Shown here in pieces: positions 8,201 through 18,214 of a DNA stretch of 64,000 nt. This DNA comes from Hydrogenophaga sp. (GTDB lineage Bacteria > Pseudomonadota > Gammaproteobacteria > Burkholderiales > Burkholderiaceae_C), in contig JAABQG010000003.1 in NCBI GenBank assembly GCA_011391595.1, positions 23,898-87,897 on the forward strand. The letters are read 5' to 3'. A program made the translations under genes and the position numbers. The first letter of the stretch is position 1; every line of letters begins with the position of its first letter. The notes under the pieces were generated by a model, which saw nothing but the letters and a program-made list of their open reading frames with translations, had not been told where the DNA came from and did not search any database.

Positions 8201-9970
8201 TCAGGCGGCGCCCGCAAGCCAGCGCGCGGCCGCAGCGGCGTCGTGCAGGCTCAGGCGCCAGGTGGTGACACCCTGCGGCAGTTCCAGCGGCAGCCGCAGC
8301 AGGCGCTTGTCGCGCGATACCAGGGCCGTCAGGCTGTGATGGGGGCCCGCGTACAGCGCCAGGTCGTCCAGCTTGTGCAGCCGCCAGGCTTCGCCGGTGC
8401 GGGCATCGGTCTCCACCGCCAGCCATTCGTCGCCGGCTGCAAATCCCGCGCGCTCGGCGGCGCCGCCCCGCAGCACCACCTTGACCTGAATGCCCGCTGC
8501 TTCGGCGACGCGCAGGCCCAGGCGTTGCGCCGGCTGCGCAGCATCCTCCTGGACCGCGACACCCTGGCGGGCCAGCACGGCCTGGAGCGGCAATTCGGCA
8601 GTGCCATGCACCCAGGCGGCGAGTTCGTCGCCGAAGTCACGCTGGCCCAGTTCCGCGAGCACCGTCAGCAAGTCGGCTTGCGTCATCGGGCCGGCCTTGC
8701 ACCGTCGCCACAGCGCGCGCATCACAGCGTCCAGATCGGTGTGACCTTCCTGGCGCAGCGTCAGGTCCAGGCACAGGGCGACCAGCGCGCCCTTGGTGTA
8801 GTAGCTGACGGTGGCGTTCGGTGTGTTCTCGTCCTGCCGGTAGTACTTGACCCAGGCGTCAAAACTGGCCTGCGCGACTGACTGCACGGCGCGCCCAGGC
8901 GTTTGCAACACCTGGTTGATCGTCTTGTTCAGCAGCTTGAGGTAGCCCGCATCGTCCAGCAGGCCGGCGCGGCGCAGCAACAGGTCGTCGTAGTAGCTGG
9001 TGAAGCCCTCGAAGAACCACAGCAGGCGGGTGTAGTTCTCCTGTGCGTAGTCATAGCGGGCGAACTCCGCGGGGCGCAGGCGCTTGACGTTCCAGGTGTG
9101 AAAATATTCGTGGCTGATCAGCCCGAGCAGGGTGGTGTAGCCCTCGCTGTTCTTGCGTTCGCCCTGCCGTGGCAGGTCGCGCCGACCGCAGATCAGCGCG
9201 GTGGAGTTGCGGTGCTCCAGCCCCCCGTAACTGTCGTCCACCGCGTTGAGCATGAACACGAAGTGCCTGTGCGGCGGCTTCTTGCTGCCGTGCCAGAAGC
9301 GGATACTGGTCTCACAGATTTTCTTGGCATCGGCCAGCAGGCGCTCGCCGTCAAAGGACTGCGCGGCACCCGCCACCACGAAGCGGTGCGGCACGCCACA
9401 GGCCTTGAACTCGCCGCTCCAGAAGGCGCCCATTTCCACGGGGCAGTCCACCAGTTCGTCGTAGTTGGCGGCGACGTAGGTGCCAAAACCGCGGGCATTC
9501 ACGGCGTCTGCAGTGAGTCCGGTGGCCACCGACCAACTCCCGGCCCCCTTGGGCGCACACACTTCGAGCGCCTGAGGTGTCTCGGCCTGACCTTCGACCT
9601 GCAGGCACAGGCTGGTGCCATTGAAGAAGCCGCGGGAGGCATCAAGCCAGGCGGTTCGCACGGATGGGTCGTTGGCATACACCTCGTACTGCAAGACCAA
9701 CGGGCGACCCACCCGGCAGTGCATTTGCCAGGTGGATTTGTCGGTCTGCGTCATCTCCATGGCATGGCTAGCCTGGTGCGCGCGAAGGCCCTGCAGGTTC
9801 TTTGCGAATTCACGGACCAGGTAGCTGCCCGGGATCCACACAGGCAGCGTCACGCGTTGCAGCGCGGCGGGGCGCTGTATGGTCAGCGTGACGCGATACA
9901 GGTGTGCGTGCAGGTCAGTGGCTTCCACCCGGAAGTGGATGGCGGGATCGGTCGTGAGTTTTTTCGGCAT
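8201..9970 (-). CDS. M61-family glycyl aminopeptidase-like protease with PDZ domain
   Basis: A protein of 589 residues starting MPKKLTTDPAIHFRVEATDL. An N-terminal beta-rich domain precedes the thermolysin-like zinc motif LLGLISHEYFHTWNVKRLRP (HExxH) near residue 280. The downstream RLLWFFEGFTSYYDDLLLRR supplies the third ligand glutamate in FFEGFTSYY. The C-terminal part from about 480 (GLRVAEAAGIQVKVVLRGGA) fits a PDZ domain. M61 enzymes remove N-terminal residues from peptides; the substrate here is unknown. No clear signal peptide is seen with this start. Residues upstream of 9970 lack family similarity. Confidence 0.9.
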   Translation of the reverse strand: MPKKLTTDPAIHFRVEATDLHAHLYRVTLTIQRPAALQRVTLPVWIPGSYLVREFAKNLQGLRAHQASHAMEMTQTDKSTWQMHCRVGRPLVLQYEVYANDPSVRTAWLDASRGFFNGTSLCLQVEGQAETPQALEVCAPKGAGSWSVATGLTADAVNARGFGTYVAANYDELVDCPVEMGAFWSGEFKACGVPHRFVVAGAAQSFDGERLLADAKKICETSIRFWHGSKKPPHRHFVFMLNAVDDSYGGLEHRNSTALICGRRDLPRQGERKNSEGYTTLLGLISHEYFHTWNVKRLRPAEFARYDYAQENYTRLLWFFEGFTSYYDDLLLRRAGLLDDAGYLKLLNKTINQVLQTPGRAVQSVAQASFDAWVKYYRQDENTPNATVSYYTKGALVALCLDLTLRQEGHTDLDAVMRALWRRCKAGPMTQADLLTVLAELGQRDFGDELAAWVHGTAELPLQAVLARQGVAVQEDAAQPAQRLGLRVAEAAGIQVKVVLRGGAAERAGFAAGDEWLAVETDARTGEAWRLHKLDDLALYAGPHHSLTALVSRDKRLLRLPLELPQGVTTWRLSLHDAAAAARWLAGAA

Positions 9971-10048
9971 GGTGATACAAAGAATAGCCGACCCACGCCA
10001 AGGCATTGTCCGATTGCCCGCCCCTGGGCTTGGTCGGCGCGGGCCGGG

Positions 10049-10492
10049 TCAGGTGCCGGCGGCCCCCAGAAGGCAACTCAGCGTGGCCACCACAGTCAGG
10101 CGCAGGCGCAGTGGCAGCCAGTGCGAGAGACCGGCATCGGCCCAGGTCTTGCGGTCCACTGCGTAGCAGCCGACCATCACCAGGCCCAGCAGGGGAAGTC
10201 CGGCATAGGCTGGCATCAGCATCGCGACCCACGCCAGCAACGAAGGCACCACCCCCCAGACCAGGTGAAAGGCGTGCCCCGGCGTTTCTGTGGCGGCGTA
10301 ACGCAGGCCGATGCCCCAGTGAATGCCGCCGAGAAAAGACACGATCACCGCGCCATAGGCTGCCAGCGATAGCGCGACGAAAGGGTGCAGATCAGCGCTG
10401 ACCAGCCACAACAGCATTGCCAGGCCAGCGAAGGGAAGCAGCCCGGCGTAACCGAGCCAGTCAATCAGGTCCCGGGTGGCTTTCTGGTGCAT
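10049..10492 (-). CDS. DUF3429 integral membrane protein
   Basis: A 147-residue protein with about five hydrophobic segments and little else: GYAGLLPFAGLAMLLWLVSA, then VALSLAAYGAVIVSFLGGIH, then LVWGVVPSLLAWVAMLM and others. The segment YGAVIVSFLGGIHWG is the hallmark of DUF3429 proteins, whose function is unknown. It is located between the peptidase gene and dsbC on the same strand. Confidence 0.82.
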   Translation of the reverse strand: MHQKATRDLIDWLGYAGLLPFAGLAMLLWLVSADLHPFVALSLAAYGAVIVSFLGGIHWGIGLRYAATETPGHAFHLVWGVVPSLLAWVAMLMPAYAGLPLLGLVMVGCYAVDRKTWADAGLSHWLPLRLRLTVVATLSCLLGAAGT

Positions 10493-10543
10493 GGAGAGGC
10501 TTGTCTGGACAGATCGGGTCAGGGAGTTGCCTGGCGGCAGGAC

Positions 10544-11260
10544 TCAGGGTTTGGCTTGTGCGAGGAACTTCTCGATCTGCGGCGCGCCGATGGCTCCGGG
10601 TACGCGCGAACCATCGGCAAAGATCAGGGTCGGGGTGCCAGTGATCTTGTGTTTCTTGCCAAATTCGACGTTGCGTGTCAGCGCCGCGGCGTCACAGGTG
10701 GCGCCAGCGGGCGTGATATCGCGCAGCATCCAGTCGCTCCAGGCTTTGGCCCGGTCCTTGGCGCACCAGATGTTCTTTGACTTGTCCATTGAATCCTTGC
10801 CCAGGATCGGGAAGAGGAACATGTGCACGGTGACGTTGTTCACTTTTTGCAGGTCCGTCTCGAAACGCTTGCAGTAGCCGCAGTTGGGGTCTTCGAACAC
10901 CGCCATTTTCCGCTTGCCGTCGCCACGGACAATGGTGAAGGCATCCTTGAGCGGCAAGGCGCTGAAATCCACGGCAGTGAGCTTGTCGATGCGCTCTTCG
11001 GTCAGGTTGCGCCGCTGCCGGGTGTCGATCAGTGCACCCTGGATCAGGAAATTGCCCTCGGCATCGGTGTACAGGATGTCAGTGCCGTTGACGCGCACTT
11101 CATAAAGGCCGGGCATGGCCGATTTGCTGACTTCATCGATTTTCTGCAACTGGGGAATGCGTTCGGCCAGATTCTTTCGGATTGTTGCCTCCTGGGCGAA
11201 AGCAACCAGCGCCAAGGTCAAGCCGGCAAACGTCAGGGCAGTCTTCATCAGTTTCTTCAT
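10544..11260 (-). CDS. dsbC: periplasmic thiol:disulfide interchange protein DsbC
   Basis: A 238-residue protein with signal peptide MKKLMKTALTFAGLTLALVAF cleaved near AFA-QEA. The N-terminal dimerisation domain covers about residues 25-85. The thioredoxin fold carries FEDPNCGYCKRFE (CGYC active site) near residue 124-127 and a cis-proline segment GTPTLIFADG near 212. It isomerises wrong disulfides in the periplasm and is kept reduced by DsbD. A second cysteine pair around IWCAKD and GATCDAAALT matches family members. It lies 14 bp from the hydroxylase gene on the same strand. Confidence 0.95.
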   Translation of the reverse strand: MKKLMKTALTFAGLTLALVAFAQEATIRKNLAERIPQLQKIDEVSKSAMPGLYEVRVNGTDILYTDAEGNFLIQGALIDTRQRRNLTEERIDKLTAVDFSALPLKDAFTIVRGDGKRKMAVFEDPNCGYCKRFETDLQKVNNVTVHMFLFPILGKDSMDKSKNIWCAKDRAKAWSDWMLRDITPAGATCDAAALTRNVEFGKKHKITGTPTLIFADGSRVPGAIGAPQIEKFLAQAKP

Positions 11261-11274
11261 CAGGTGTCCAGTGG

Positions 11275-12402
11275 CTATTTCAAAGTGTTGAGGGTGCCCA
11301 TGGCGCGTCGCGCCACCCAGTCTTTCAGGGGGCCGCTGCGGTCAAAGCCGCTCATGCCCCAGTTGCGCAGAGCCTGTGCCGGGCTCCCACCCAGTGAAAA
11401 CAGCTGTTGGAGGCTGTCCGTGGCAAGACTGGTGGAGAGCACGTCGGCCTTGCGCGCGCGCTCGTAGCGGCGCAGCAGCTTCAAGTCGCCGGGGGGGCGC
11501 CAGTCCTCGCGGGATTTCAGGACCCGCGCCAGCTCGGCCACGTCGCCCAGACCCAGGTTCAGTCCCTGGCCCGAGAGCGGATGCACCGTATGGGCGGCAT
11601 CCCCTGCCAGCGCCCAACCAGGGCCCACCCAGCGGTCGGCACGCGCCAGTTGCAGCGGCCAACTGGCGCGCTCGCCCTGTAGCGTGAGCTTGCCGAGGGT
11701 GTGGTGGCTGGTGGTCTCGAGCATCGAGGTGAATTCTTCCGGTGAGGTGGCAAGCAGGGCGGGGGCCCGCTCCTGATGAACAGACCAGACAACCGCGACA
11801 GAGTTCCCCAACCGGCCGCCCAATGGCAGGAAAGCCAGAATATCACCGCCGGAAAACCATTGCCAAGCCACCTGGCCGTGCGGCTTTTCGCAGGTCAGCC
11901 GCGTCGCGATGGCGTGCTGACCATAGGGCTTGACGTTGAATTCCACGCCATACTCGGCGCGCGTGCGGCTGGTCTTTCCTTCGCATACCACCGTCAGCGC
12001 GGCCGGGGCCGGGCCCTGGAGCACCTCGATCTGGGGCTGGTAGCGCACGGCTTCCGAAAGCCTGGCTTCAAGCGCGGGGACATCGACAATCCAGGTCAAT
12101 GCCGGAGTGGCCTGCACGCCGGCATCGAAATTCACCAGGCCACCGTCGTCGCCGCTGACCTCCATGCGCAGCACGGGGGTTGCAGAAGTCTCGTCAGGCC
12201 AGACACGCAGTGACTCGAGCAAGGCGCGCGACGCCGCATTCATGGCGTAGGCTCGTACGTCGCTGTGGCCCGAGGTGGCAGGCGGGGCCACGCCTGGCGG
12301 GGCGACAAGCGCCACCCGCAAGTGCTCGCGCGCCAGCAGCAAGGCGAGCGTTCGTCCGACAATGCCGGCCCCGCGGATGCAGATGTCAAAGGTGGTTGCC
12401 AT
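11275..12402 (-). CDS. ubiH: UbiH/UbiF/COQ6-type FAD-dependent hydroxylase
   Basis: A flavoprotein of 375 residues beginning MATTFDICIRGAGIVGRTLA, with GAGIVG as the dinucleotide-binding loop. WVGPGWALAGDAAHTVHPLS followed by GQGLNLGLGDV near residue 280-300 is the second FAD motif of the ubiquinone hydroxylase group. These enzymes hydroxylate the ubiquinone ring. Which ring position is used cannot be read from sequence, so the symbol is provisional. I chose the ATG at 12402; the much longer in-frame extension lies over the divergent MOSC gene and has no family similarity. Probably co-transcribed with dsbC. Confidence 0.85.
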   Translation of the reverse strand: MATTFDICIRGAGIVGRTLALLLAREHLRVALVAPPGVAPPATSGHSDVRAYAMNAASRALLESLRVWPDETSATPVLRMEVSGDDGGLVNFDAGVQATPALTWIVDVPALEARLSEAVRYQPQIEVLQGPAPAALTVVCEGKTSRTRAEYGVEFNVKPYGQHAIATRLTCEKPHGQVAWQWFSGGDILAFLPLGGRLGNSVAVVWSVHQERAPALLATSPEEFTSMLETTSHHTLGKLTLQGERASWPLQLARADRWVGPGWALAGDAAHTVHPLSGQGLNLGLGDVAELARVLKSREDWRPPGDLKLLRRYERARKADVLSTSLATDSLQQLFSLGGSPAQALRNWGMSGFDRSGPLKDWVARRAMGTLNTLK

Positions 12403-12480
12403 GGTGCGGATTGTAGAAGGCGGGGCAAAATCGGGCGTTGAACCCGACGCCTGCCCTGCCATTGCAAAAAGGTTGCCACC

Positions 12481-13347
12481 GTGAGCCATGCCACTCCCGA
12501 CGTTTTCGCCACCATCGCCGCTTTGGTGATCTACCCGGTCAAGTCCTGCGCCGGCGTGGTGGTCGCCGAAGCCATGCTGACCGAGGCCGGACTGGACCTG
12601 GACCGCGCCTGGATGGTGGTGGACGCCACTGGCGACTTCGTCAGCCAGCGCGAACTGCCGCGCATGGTGCTGATCCGCCCGCAGATCAAGACCTACGAGA
12701 TCATCCTGCGTGCGCCTGGCATGCTGGCGCTGCACCTGGCCATCGACGCGGTGGAGCAACCCCTGCGCGTGCGCGTCTGGGACGACGAAGTGGCGGCTTA
12801 CGACATGGGCGCGGTCGCCGCGCAATGGTTCACCGATTTTCTGGGCCAGCCCCTGCGGCTGGTGCGCTTCGACCCGGACCACCGGCGGCTTTCCAGTCTG
12901 AAATGGACCGGTGGCATCGAAGCGCCGAACTCGTTCAGCGATGGCTTTCCGTTGCTGGTGACGAGCACTGCGTCGCTGGACACGCTGAACCGCCGACTTG
13001 CCGATGGAGGCCACAGCAAGGTGGAGATGGCGAGATTCCGGCCCAATCTGGTGCTCGAAGGCCTCGAATCCCACGATGAAGACCGTCTGGACGTGCTGCG
13101 CGTCACGACAGAGACCGGGCTTGTGGAGCTCAAGCCCGTCAAGCCCTGCGCCCGCTGCCCCATTCCCAATGTCGATCCGGTCACCGCAGAACCCGGTCCA
13201 CAGGTGAGCGACACCCTGCAGGCGTACAGGCAGGATCCGCGGCTGAATGGCGCCGTGACCTTCGGCATGAACGCCATCGTGCTGCAGGGCGACAGCCAGG
13301 TGCTGCGGGTCGGTCAAAGCGTGACGGCTGATTTCCGGTTTGACTGA
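12481..13347 (+). CDS. MOSC domain protein (YcbX-like)
   Basis: A protein of 288 residues starting at GTG, with MSHATPDVFATIAALVIYPVKSC near the N terminus. IYPVKSCAGVVV is the MOSC N-terminal beta-barrel motif. The MOSC domain contains RFRPNLVLEG near 183 and KPCARCPIPNVDP near 222, where the cysteines match the conserved sulfur/molybdenum-cofactor-binding cysteine region. YcbX/mARC-type proteins reduce N-hydroxylated compounds using molybdenum cofactor. No ferredoxin domain is attached here. It diverges from the hydroxylase gene. Confidence 0.88.
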   Translation: MSHATPDVFATIAALVIYPVKSCAGVVVAEAMLTEAGLDLDRAWMVVDATGDFVSQRELPRMVLIRPQIKTYEIILRAPGMLALHLAIDAVEQPLRVRVWDDEVAAYDMGAVAAQWFTDFLGQPLRLVRFDPDHRRLSSLKWTGGIEAPNSFSDGFPLLVTSTASLDTLNRRLADGGHSKVEMARFRPNLVLEGLESHDEDRLDVLRVTTETGLVELKPVKPCARCPIPNVDPVTAEPGPQVSDTLQAYRQDPRLNGAVTFGMNAIVLQGDSQVLRVGQSVTADFRFD

Positions 13348-13428
13348 CGCGGGGGATCGGCATCAGGTCGTGGCCGGGGCAGGCACGTAAAATCGTCGGT
13401 TAACCCAAAGTCTTCTGAAAGCCCCGTC

Positions 13429-14523
13429 ATGAGCCTCCAATGCGGCATCGTGGGCCTGCCCAACGTCGGCAAGTCCACTCTCTTCAACGCGCTGACCAAA
13501 GCCGGCATCGCCGCCGAAAACTATCCCTTCTGCACCATAGAGCCCAACACCGGCGTGGTGGAAGTGCCCGACCCGCGTCTGCAGCATCTGGCCGCGATCA
13601 TCCACCCCGAGCGCATCGTGCCGGCCATCGTCGAGTTCGTGGACATTGCCGGCCTGGTCGCGGGCGCCAGCCAGGGCGAGGGGCTGGGCAACCAGTTCCT
13701 CGCGCACATCCGCGAGACCGACGCCATCGTCAACGTGGTCCGCTGCTTTGAAGACGACAACGTGATCCACGTCGCCGGCAAGGTGGACCCGATCTCCGAC
13801 ATCGAAGTGATCCAGACCGAGCTCTGCCTGGCCGACCTCGGCACGGTGGACAAGACCCTGCAGCGCAGCATCAAGGCCGCCAAATCGGGCAATGACAAGG
13901 ACGCCGCCAAACTGGTGGCGGTCCTGACCAAAGTGCAGGCCACGCTGAACCAGGGCCAGCCGGTGCGGACGATGGATTTGTCGAAGGACGAACTCCTCAT
14001 TCTCAAGCCGTTGTGCCTGATCACCGCCAAGCCGGCCATGTTCGTGGGCAACGTGAGCGAGACCGGATTCGAGAACAACCCCTTCCTGGACCGCCTGAAC
14101 GAATACGCCGCCACACAGAATGCACCGGTGGTGGCGATCTGCGCCAAGATGGAAGCCGACATGGCCGACATGGAGGACGAAGACCGCGCCATGTTCCTGC
14201 ACGAGATGGGTCAGGACGAACCCGGGCTGAACCGCCTGATCCGCGCGGCCTTCAAACTGCTGGGCTTGCAGACCTATTTCACCGCTGGTGTGAAGGAGGT
14301 GCGCGCCTGGACCATCCATATCGGAGACACCGCCCCGCAGGCGGCCGGGGTGATCCACGGCGACTTCGAGCGCGGCTTCATCCGAGCCCAGACCATTGCG
14401 TTTGACGAATACATCGCCCACAAGGGTGAGCACGGTGCCAAGGAGGCCGGCAAGATGCGCTCCGAGGGCAAGGAGTACGTGGTGAAGGATGGCGACGTAT
14501 TGAACTTCCTTTTCAACGTGTGA
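13429..14523 (+). CDS. ychF: redox-regulated ATPase YchF
   Basis: The Obg-family nucleotide hydrolase has 364 residues. The P loop is [17 protein letters not shown] at residues 8-24, [20 protein letters not shown] follows near 70, and a C-terminal TGS domain ends [17 protein letters not shown]. YchF binds ribosomes and prefers ATP over GTP because the usual NKxD motif is altered; NVSE near residue 207 fits this. It is convergent with the YqaA-type gene; the spacer holds a dispersed repeat. Confidence 0.97.
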   Translation: MSLQCGIVGLPNVGKSTLFNALTKAGIAAENYPFCTIEPNTGVVEVPDPRLQHLAAIIHPERIVPAIVEFVDIAGLVAGASQGEGLGNQFLAHIRETDAIVNVVRCFEDDNVIHVAGKVDPISDIEVIQTELCLADLGTVDKTLQRSIKAAKSGNDKDAAKLVAVLTKVQATLNQGQPVRTMDLSKDELLILKPLCLITAKPAMFVGNVSETGFENNPFLDRLNEYAATQNAPVVAICAKMEADMADMEDEDRAMFLHEMGQDEPGLNRLIRAAFKLLGLQTYFTAGVKEVRAWTIHIGDTAPQAAGVIHGDFERGFIRAQTIAFDEYIAHKGEHGAKEAGKMRSEGKEYVVKDGDVLNFLFNV

Positions 14524-14612
14524 CGCGTCAGCGCCACCGGTGAAGGGTCAGGTCGGCGACGTTGACGCCAACGGGCGGTGTGAGCCCTTTTCCTATAGAT
14601 TTATGGCCGTTA

Positions 14613-14642
14613 TCCAGCGTCCGATGGTCATTGTTCGCTATC
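14613..14642 (-). repeat. dispersed intergenic repeat, copy 2
   Basis: On the minus strand the 30-bp core begins GATAGCGAACAATGACCATC and ends GGACGCTGGA. It is preceded in that orientation by the perfect palindrome GCTATCGATAGC. It lies between the convergent ychF and YqaA-type genes. Confidence 0.8.
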
Positions 14643-14655
14643 GATAGCGTAGCTA

Positions 14656-15144
14656 TCAGCCGATCATCGGCAACTGCCCCGGGAACACCCACAGCAGGCT
14701 GGCGGTCATGATTACGTAGCGGGCCAGCTTGCCGACGGCCATGTAGGCCACGCAGGGCCAGAACGGCAGCTTGAGCCAGCCGGCCACCGCGCACAGCGGG
14801 TCACCGACCGCGGGCAGCCAGGCGAGCAGGCAGGCCTTGGGGCCGAGTTTCTCCAGCCATTCCAGCGCCTTGACGTGGGTGGCCGAATGGCGGTACTTGT
14901 CCACCACTTCGTGCGCGCCCCAGCCCATCCACCAACTCACGGCGCCGCCCAGCGTGTTGCCCACCGTGGCCACTCCGACAGCCGCCCAGAACAGGTCCGG
15001 GTTGAGCTTGACCAGGCCGAACACCGCGGGCTCCGACCCCAGTGGCAGCAGCGTGGCCGAGATGAAGGAGATCACGAATACCGTGCTCAGGCCGTACTCG
15101 GGCAGCGCGAGTTGGGTGAGCAGGTGTTGCGTCCAAGCGTCCAT
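14656..15144 (-). CDS. YqaA/DedA-type membrane protein
   Basis: An integral membrane protein of 162 residues. FVISFISATLLPLGSEPAVF near residue 23-42 is the characteristic re-entrant loop of the YqaA branch of the SNARE-associated/DedA superfamily. GNTLGGAVSWWMGWG near 62 and LLAWLPAVGDPLCAVAGWLK near 106 follow. DedA-like proteins are thought to be proton-linked lipid transporters or flippases; the substrate of this branch is unknown. Confidence 0.85.
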   Translation of the reverse strand: MDAWTQHLLTQLALPEYGLSTVFVISFISATLLPLGSEPAVFGLVKLNPDLFWAAVGVATVGNTLGGAVSWWMGWGAHEVVDKYRHSATHVKALEWLEKLGPKACLLAWLPAVGDPLCAVAGWLKLPFWPCVAYMAVGKLARYVIMTASLLWVFPGQLPMIG

Positions 15145-15200
15145 GGTCAGTCCAGTGTATCTGCCGGCGCCGTCACGATCCGCGGACCGAAGCCCGGCAT

Positions 15201-15230
15201 TTCAATTGCTGAAATTTTGGGCAGATACAA
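15201..15230 (+). promoter_or_regulatory. candidate dusB-fis promoter with inverted repeat
   Basis: ATTTCA-attgc-TGAAAT is a perfect 6-bp inverted repeat about 90 bp before the dusB ATG, followed by TACAAT as a candidate -10. No well-spaced -35 is obvious. The site could be a promoter plus operator (Fis autoregulation is known in enterobacteria), but this is a weak call. Confidence 0.3.
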
Positions 15231-15291
15231 TTCCCTTCCCCACCTGCCGCACGCCCACCGGTTTTCACCTTTCCCCCGATCCCGCGTCTTC

Positions 15292-16344
15292 ATGAACATC
15301 GGACCGTTTGTCCTGCCGAACGCCTTGTTTGTCGCCCCCATGGCGGGGGTGACTGATCGCCCGTTCCGGCAGTTGTGCCGGGAGTTCGGAGCGGGCTATG
15401 CGGTCAGCGAGATGGTGACGTCGCGGCGCGACCTCTGGCACACGCTGAAGACCTCACGCCGCGCCAACCACGATGGCGAGCCGGGGCCGATCGCGGTGCA
15501 GATTGCGGGCACCGACGCGCCGATGATGGCCGAGGCCGCGGCTTTCAACATCGACCGGGGCGCGCAGATCATCGACATCAACATGGGCTGCCCGGCCAAG
15601 AAAGTCTGTAACAAGTGGGCCGGCTCGGCATTGATGCAGGACGAGCCGCTGGCGCGGCAGATCATCGAAGCCGTGGTGGCGGTTTGCACGCCGCGCGGTG
15701 TGCCGGTCACGCTGAAGATGCGCACCGGCTGGTGCCAGGCCGAGAAGAATGCGGTGCGTCTGGCGCGTGCGGCGGAGTCCGCCGGCGTGCAGATGCTCAC
15801 GGTGCATGGCCGTACCCGCGAGCAGGGCTACAAGGGCGCCGCCGAGTACGACACCATTGCTGCCGTCAAGGCCGGGCTGCGCATTCCGGTGGTGGCCAAC
15901 GGCGACATCGATTCGCCGTGCAAGGCGCGCGAGGTGCTGACCGCAACCGGGGCGGATGCGCTGATGATCGGCCGCGCCGCCCAGGGCCGCCCCTGGATCT
16001 TTCGCGAGATCGGCCACTTCCTGGCCACCGGCGAACTGCTGGCGCCACCGTTGGTCGCCGAAGTCCGCCGGGCGCTGCTGGCGCACCTGCAAGACCACTA
16101 TGCGCTGTATGGCGAATACACAGGCGTGCGGTCGGCGCGCAAGCATATCGGCTGGTATGTGCGCGATCTGCCGGGCGGTGAGGCTTTCCGGGCACGGATG
16201 CTCAGGCTGGAAGACAGCGCGCAGCAACTGTTCGCCGTGGCCAGCTACTTCGATGCCCTGGGTGCAACGCTGGATCGTCTGCCCGACATGCGGAATGCCG
16301 GCTGGTTGGACCGACAAAATGATTTACTGGAAATTGCCGAATGA
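15292..16344 (+). CDS. dusB: tRNA-dihydrouridine synthase B
   Basis: The FMN enzyme of 350 residues reduces uridine in the tRNA D loop. The N-terminal FVAPMAGVTDRPFRQLCREF segment binds FMN. INMGCPAKKVCNKWAGSALM near residue 100 contains the catalytic cysteine, and HGRTREQGYKG near 170 and RAAQGRPWIF near 226 are family motifs. The ATG at 15292 begins the conserved MNIGPFVLPN segment; longer in-frame starts extend into the divergent gene. Its stop overlaps the fis start (ATGA), the same dusB-fis arrangement as in enterobacteria. Confidence 0.97.
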   Translation: MNIGPFVLPNALFVAPMAGVTDRPFRQLCREFGAGYAVSEMVTSRRDLWHTLKTSRRANHDGEPGPIAVQIAGTDAPMMAEAAAFNIDRGAQIIDINMGCPAKKVCNKWAGSALMQDEPLARQIIEAVVAVCTPRGVPVTLKMRTGWCQAEKNAVRLARAAESAGVQMLTVHGRTREQGYKGAAEYDTIAAVKAGLRIPVVANGDIDSPCKAREVLTATGADALMIGRAAQGRPWIFREIGHFLATGELLAPPLVAEVRRALLAHLQDHYALYGEYTGVRSARKHIGWYVRDLPGGEAFRARMLRLEDSAQQLFAVASYFDALGATLDRLPDMRNAGWLDRQNDLLEIAE

Positions 16345-16577
16345 GCAACAAGACGATTGAAGAATGCGTGCGCGCCAATCTGGACAGCTACTTCCGGGAT
16401 CTGCGCGGCACCGATCCTGCGGGAATGTACGAAATGCTGGTCAAGGCGGTTGAAAAGCCTCTGCTGGATGTGGTGATGCAGCAGGCCGACCAGAACCAGT
16501 CGCGCGCGGCCGAATGGCTGGGCCTGAACCGCAACACGCTGCGCAAGAAGCTCGTCGAACACAAACTTATCAAGTGA
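16341..16577 (+). CDS. fis: DNA-binding protein Fis
   Basis: A nucleoid-associated and transcription-enhancing protein of 78 residues, shorter at the N terminus than enterobacterial Fis (98) as is usual in betaproteobacteria. The C-terminal helix-turn-helix QNQSRAAEWLGLNRNTLRKK is strongly conserved. Start overlaps the dusB stop by four bases; purH follows after 21 bp, so the three genes probably share a transcript. Confidence 0.95.
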   Translation: MSNKTIEECVRANLDSYFRDLRGTDPAGMYEMLVKAVEKPLLDVVMQQADQNQSRAAEWLGLNRNTLRKKLVEHKLIK

Positions 16578-16598
16578 CCTGACCCGTCACCACACGTC

Positions 16599-18182
16599 AT
16601 GAACGCACTGCTCTCCGTCTCGGACAAAACCGGTATCGTCGACTTCGCCCGCGCTCTGCATGCACTGGGCATCAAGCTGATTTCCACCGGCGGCACCGCC
16701 AAGTTGCTGGCCGCCGAAGGCCTGCCTGTCGCAGAGGTGGCTGAGGTCACCGCCTTTCCCGAAATGCTCGACGGCCGCGTCAAGACGCTGCACCCGAAAG
16801 TGCATGGCGGCCTGCTGGCGCGCCGCGACGTGCCGGAGCACATGGCGGCGCTCGCCGCCCACGGCATCGACACCATCGACCTGCTGGTGGTGAACCTTTA
16901 TCCGTTCGAGGCCACGGTGGCCAAGGCCGGTTGCACGCTGGATGACGCGATCGAGAATATCGACATCGGCGGCCCGGCCATGGTGCGCAGCGCGGCCAAG
17001 AACTGGAAGGACGTGGGTGTTCTGACTGACGCGGCGCAGTATCCCGGTGTGCTGGCTGAACTGAAGGCCGGCGGCCTGACGCTCAAGACCCGGTTCGCCC
17101 TGTCGGTGGCGGCGTTCAACCGCATCAGCCAGTACGACGGGGCCATCAGCGACTATCTTTCGTCGCTGGATTTCGAGGCCGACACCGCCGTGCCCGTGCG
17201 CCAGCTGTTCCCGGCCCAGGCCAACGGCCGCTTCGTCAAGCTGCAGGACCTGCGCTACGGCGAGAACCCGCACCAGCGGGCCGCCTTCTACCGTGACCTC
17301 TATCCCGCACCGGGCGCGCTGGTCACAGCGAAGCAGTTGCAGGGCAAGGAACTCAGCTACAACAACATCGCCGATGCCGATGCGGCGTGGGAATGCGTCA
17401 AGAGCTTCCGGGAAGTGGCCTGTGTGATTGTCAAGCACGCCAACCCCTGCGGCGTGGCCGTGGGCAAGGACGTCCTGGAGTCCTACAGCAAGGCCTTCCA
17501 GACCGACCCGACCTCTGCGTTCGGCGGCATCATCGCCTTCAACCGCACCGTCGACGGCGCCGCGGCCCAGCAGGTCAGCAAACAGTTCGTCGAGTTGCTG
17601 ATGGCGCCGGGCTACACGCCCGAGGCGCTGGAAATCTTCAAGTCCAAGGTCAACGTGCGCGTGCTGCAGATCGAGCTTCCCCCAGGCGGCGCCACCGACT
17701 GGGACAATGGCCGCAACGTCATCGACATCAAGCGCATTGGCTCCGGCCTGCTGATGCAGACTGCCGACAACCACCAGCTCGCGCTGTCCGACCTGAAAGT
17801 CGTGACGAAGGTGCAGCCGACCCCTGCGCAACTGCAGGACCTGCTGTTCGCGTGGAAAGTGGCCAAGTACGTCAAGAGCAACGCCATCGTCTTCTGCGCT
17901 GGCGGAATGACCATGGGCGTGGGCGCGGGCCAGATGAGCCGGCTCGATTCCGCGCGCATCGCCAGCATCAAGGCGCAACATGCCGGGCTTTCGCTGGCTG
18001 GGACCGTAGTCGCAAGCGACGCGTTCTTTCCGTTCCGCGACGGACTGGACGTGGTGGTGGATGCCGGCGCCAGCTGCATCATCCAGCCTGGGGGCTCGAT
18101 GCGCGACCCCGAGGTGATTGCCGCGGCCGATGAGCGTGGCGTGGCGATGGTGTTTAGCGGGGTGCGGCACTTTCGCCACTGA
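16599..18182 (+). CDS. purH: bifunctional AICAR formyltransferase/IMP cyclohydrolase
   Basis: A protein of 527 residues catalysing the last two steps of IMP synthesis. The N-terminal MGS-like cyclohydrolase domain (about 1-195) opens [20 protein letters not shown] and holds STGGTAKLL and [14 protein letters not shown]. The C-terminal AICARFT domain holds [14 protein letters not shown] near residue 272 with the catalytic Lys-His pair, and ends in [11 protein letters not shown]. Length is normal. A strong bidirectional terminator follows. Confidence 0.98.
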   Translation: MNALLSVSDKTGIVDFARALHALGIKLISTGGTAKLLAAEGLPVAEVAEVTAFPEMLDGRVKTLHPKVHGGLLARRDVPEHMAALAAHGIDTIDLLVVNLYPFEATVAKAGCTLDDAIENIDIGGPAMVRSAAKNWKDVGVLTDAAQYPGVLAELKAGGLTLKTRFALSVAAFNRISQYDGAISDYLSSLDFEADTAVPVRQLFPAQANGRFVKLQDLRYGENPHQRAAFYRDLYPAPGALVTAKQLQGKELSYNNIADADAAWECVKSFREVACVIVKHANPCGVAVGKDVLESYSKAFQTDPTSAFGGIIAFNRTVDGAAAQQVSKQFVELLMAPGYTPEALEIFKSKVNVRVLQIELPPGGATDWDNGRNVIDIKRIGSGLLMQTADNHQLALSDLKVVTKVQPTPAQLQDLLFAWKVAKYVKSNAIVFCAGGMTMGVGAGQMSRLDSARIASIKAQHAGLSLAGTVVASDAFFPFRDGLDVVVDAGASCIIQPGGSMRDPEVIAAADERGVAMVFSGVRHFRH

Positions 18183-18214
18183 AAACCCGGCTGCGGCATC
18201 GCGCCTGGCGCAGG

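Noticed and set aside
12403..13317. N-terminal extension of the UbiH-type protein to 680 residues
   Set aside because: The extra 305 codons are antisense to the MOSC gene and precede a proper flavoprotein start at 12402.
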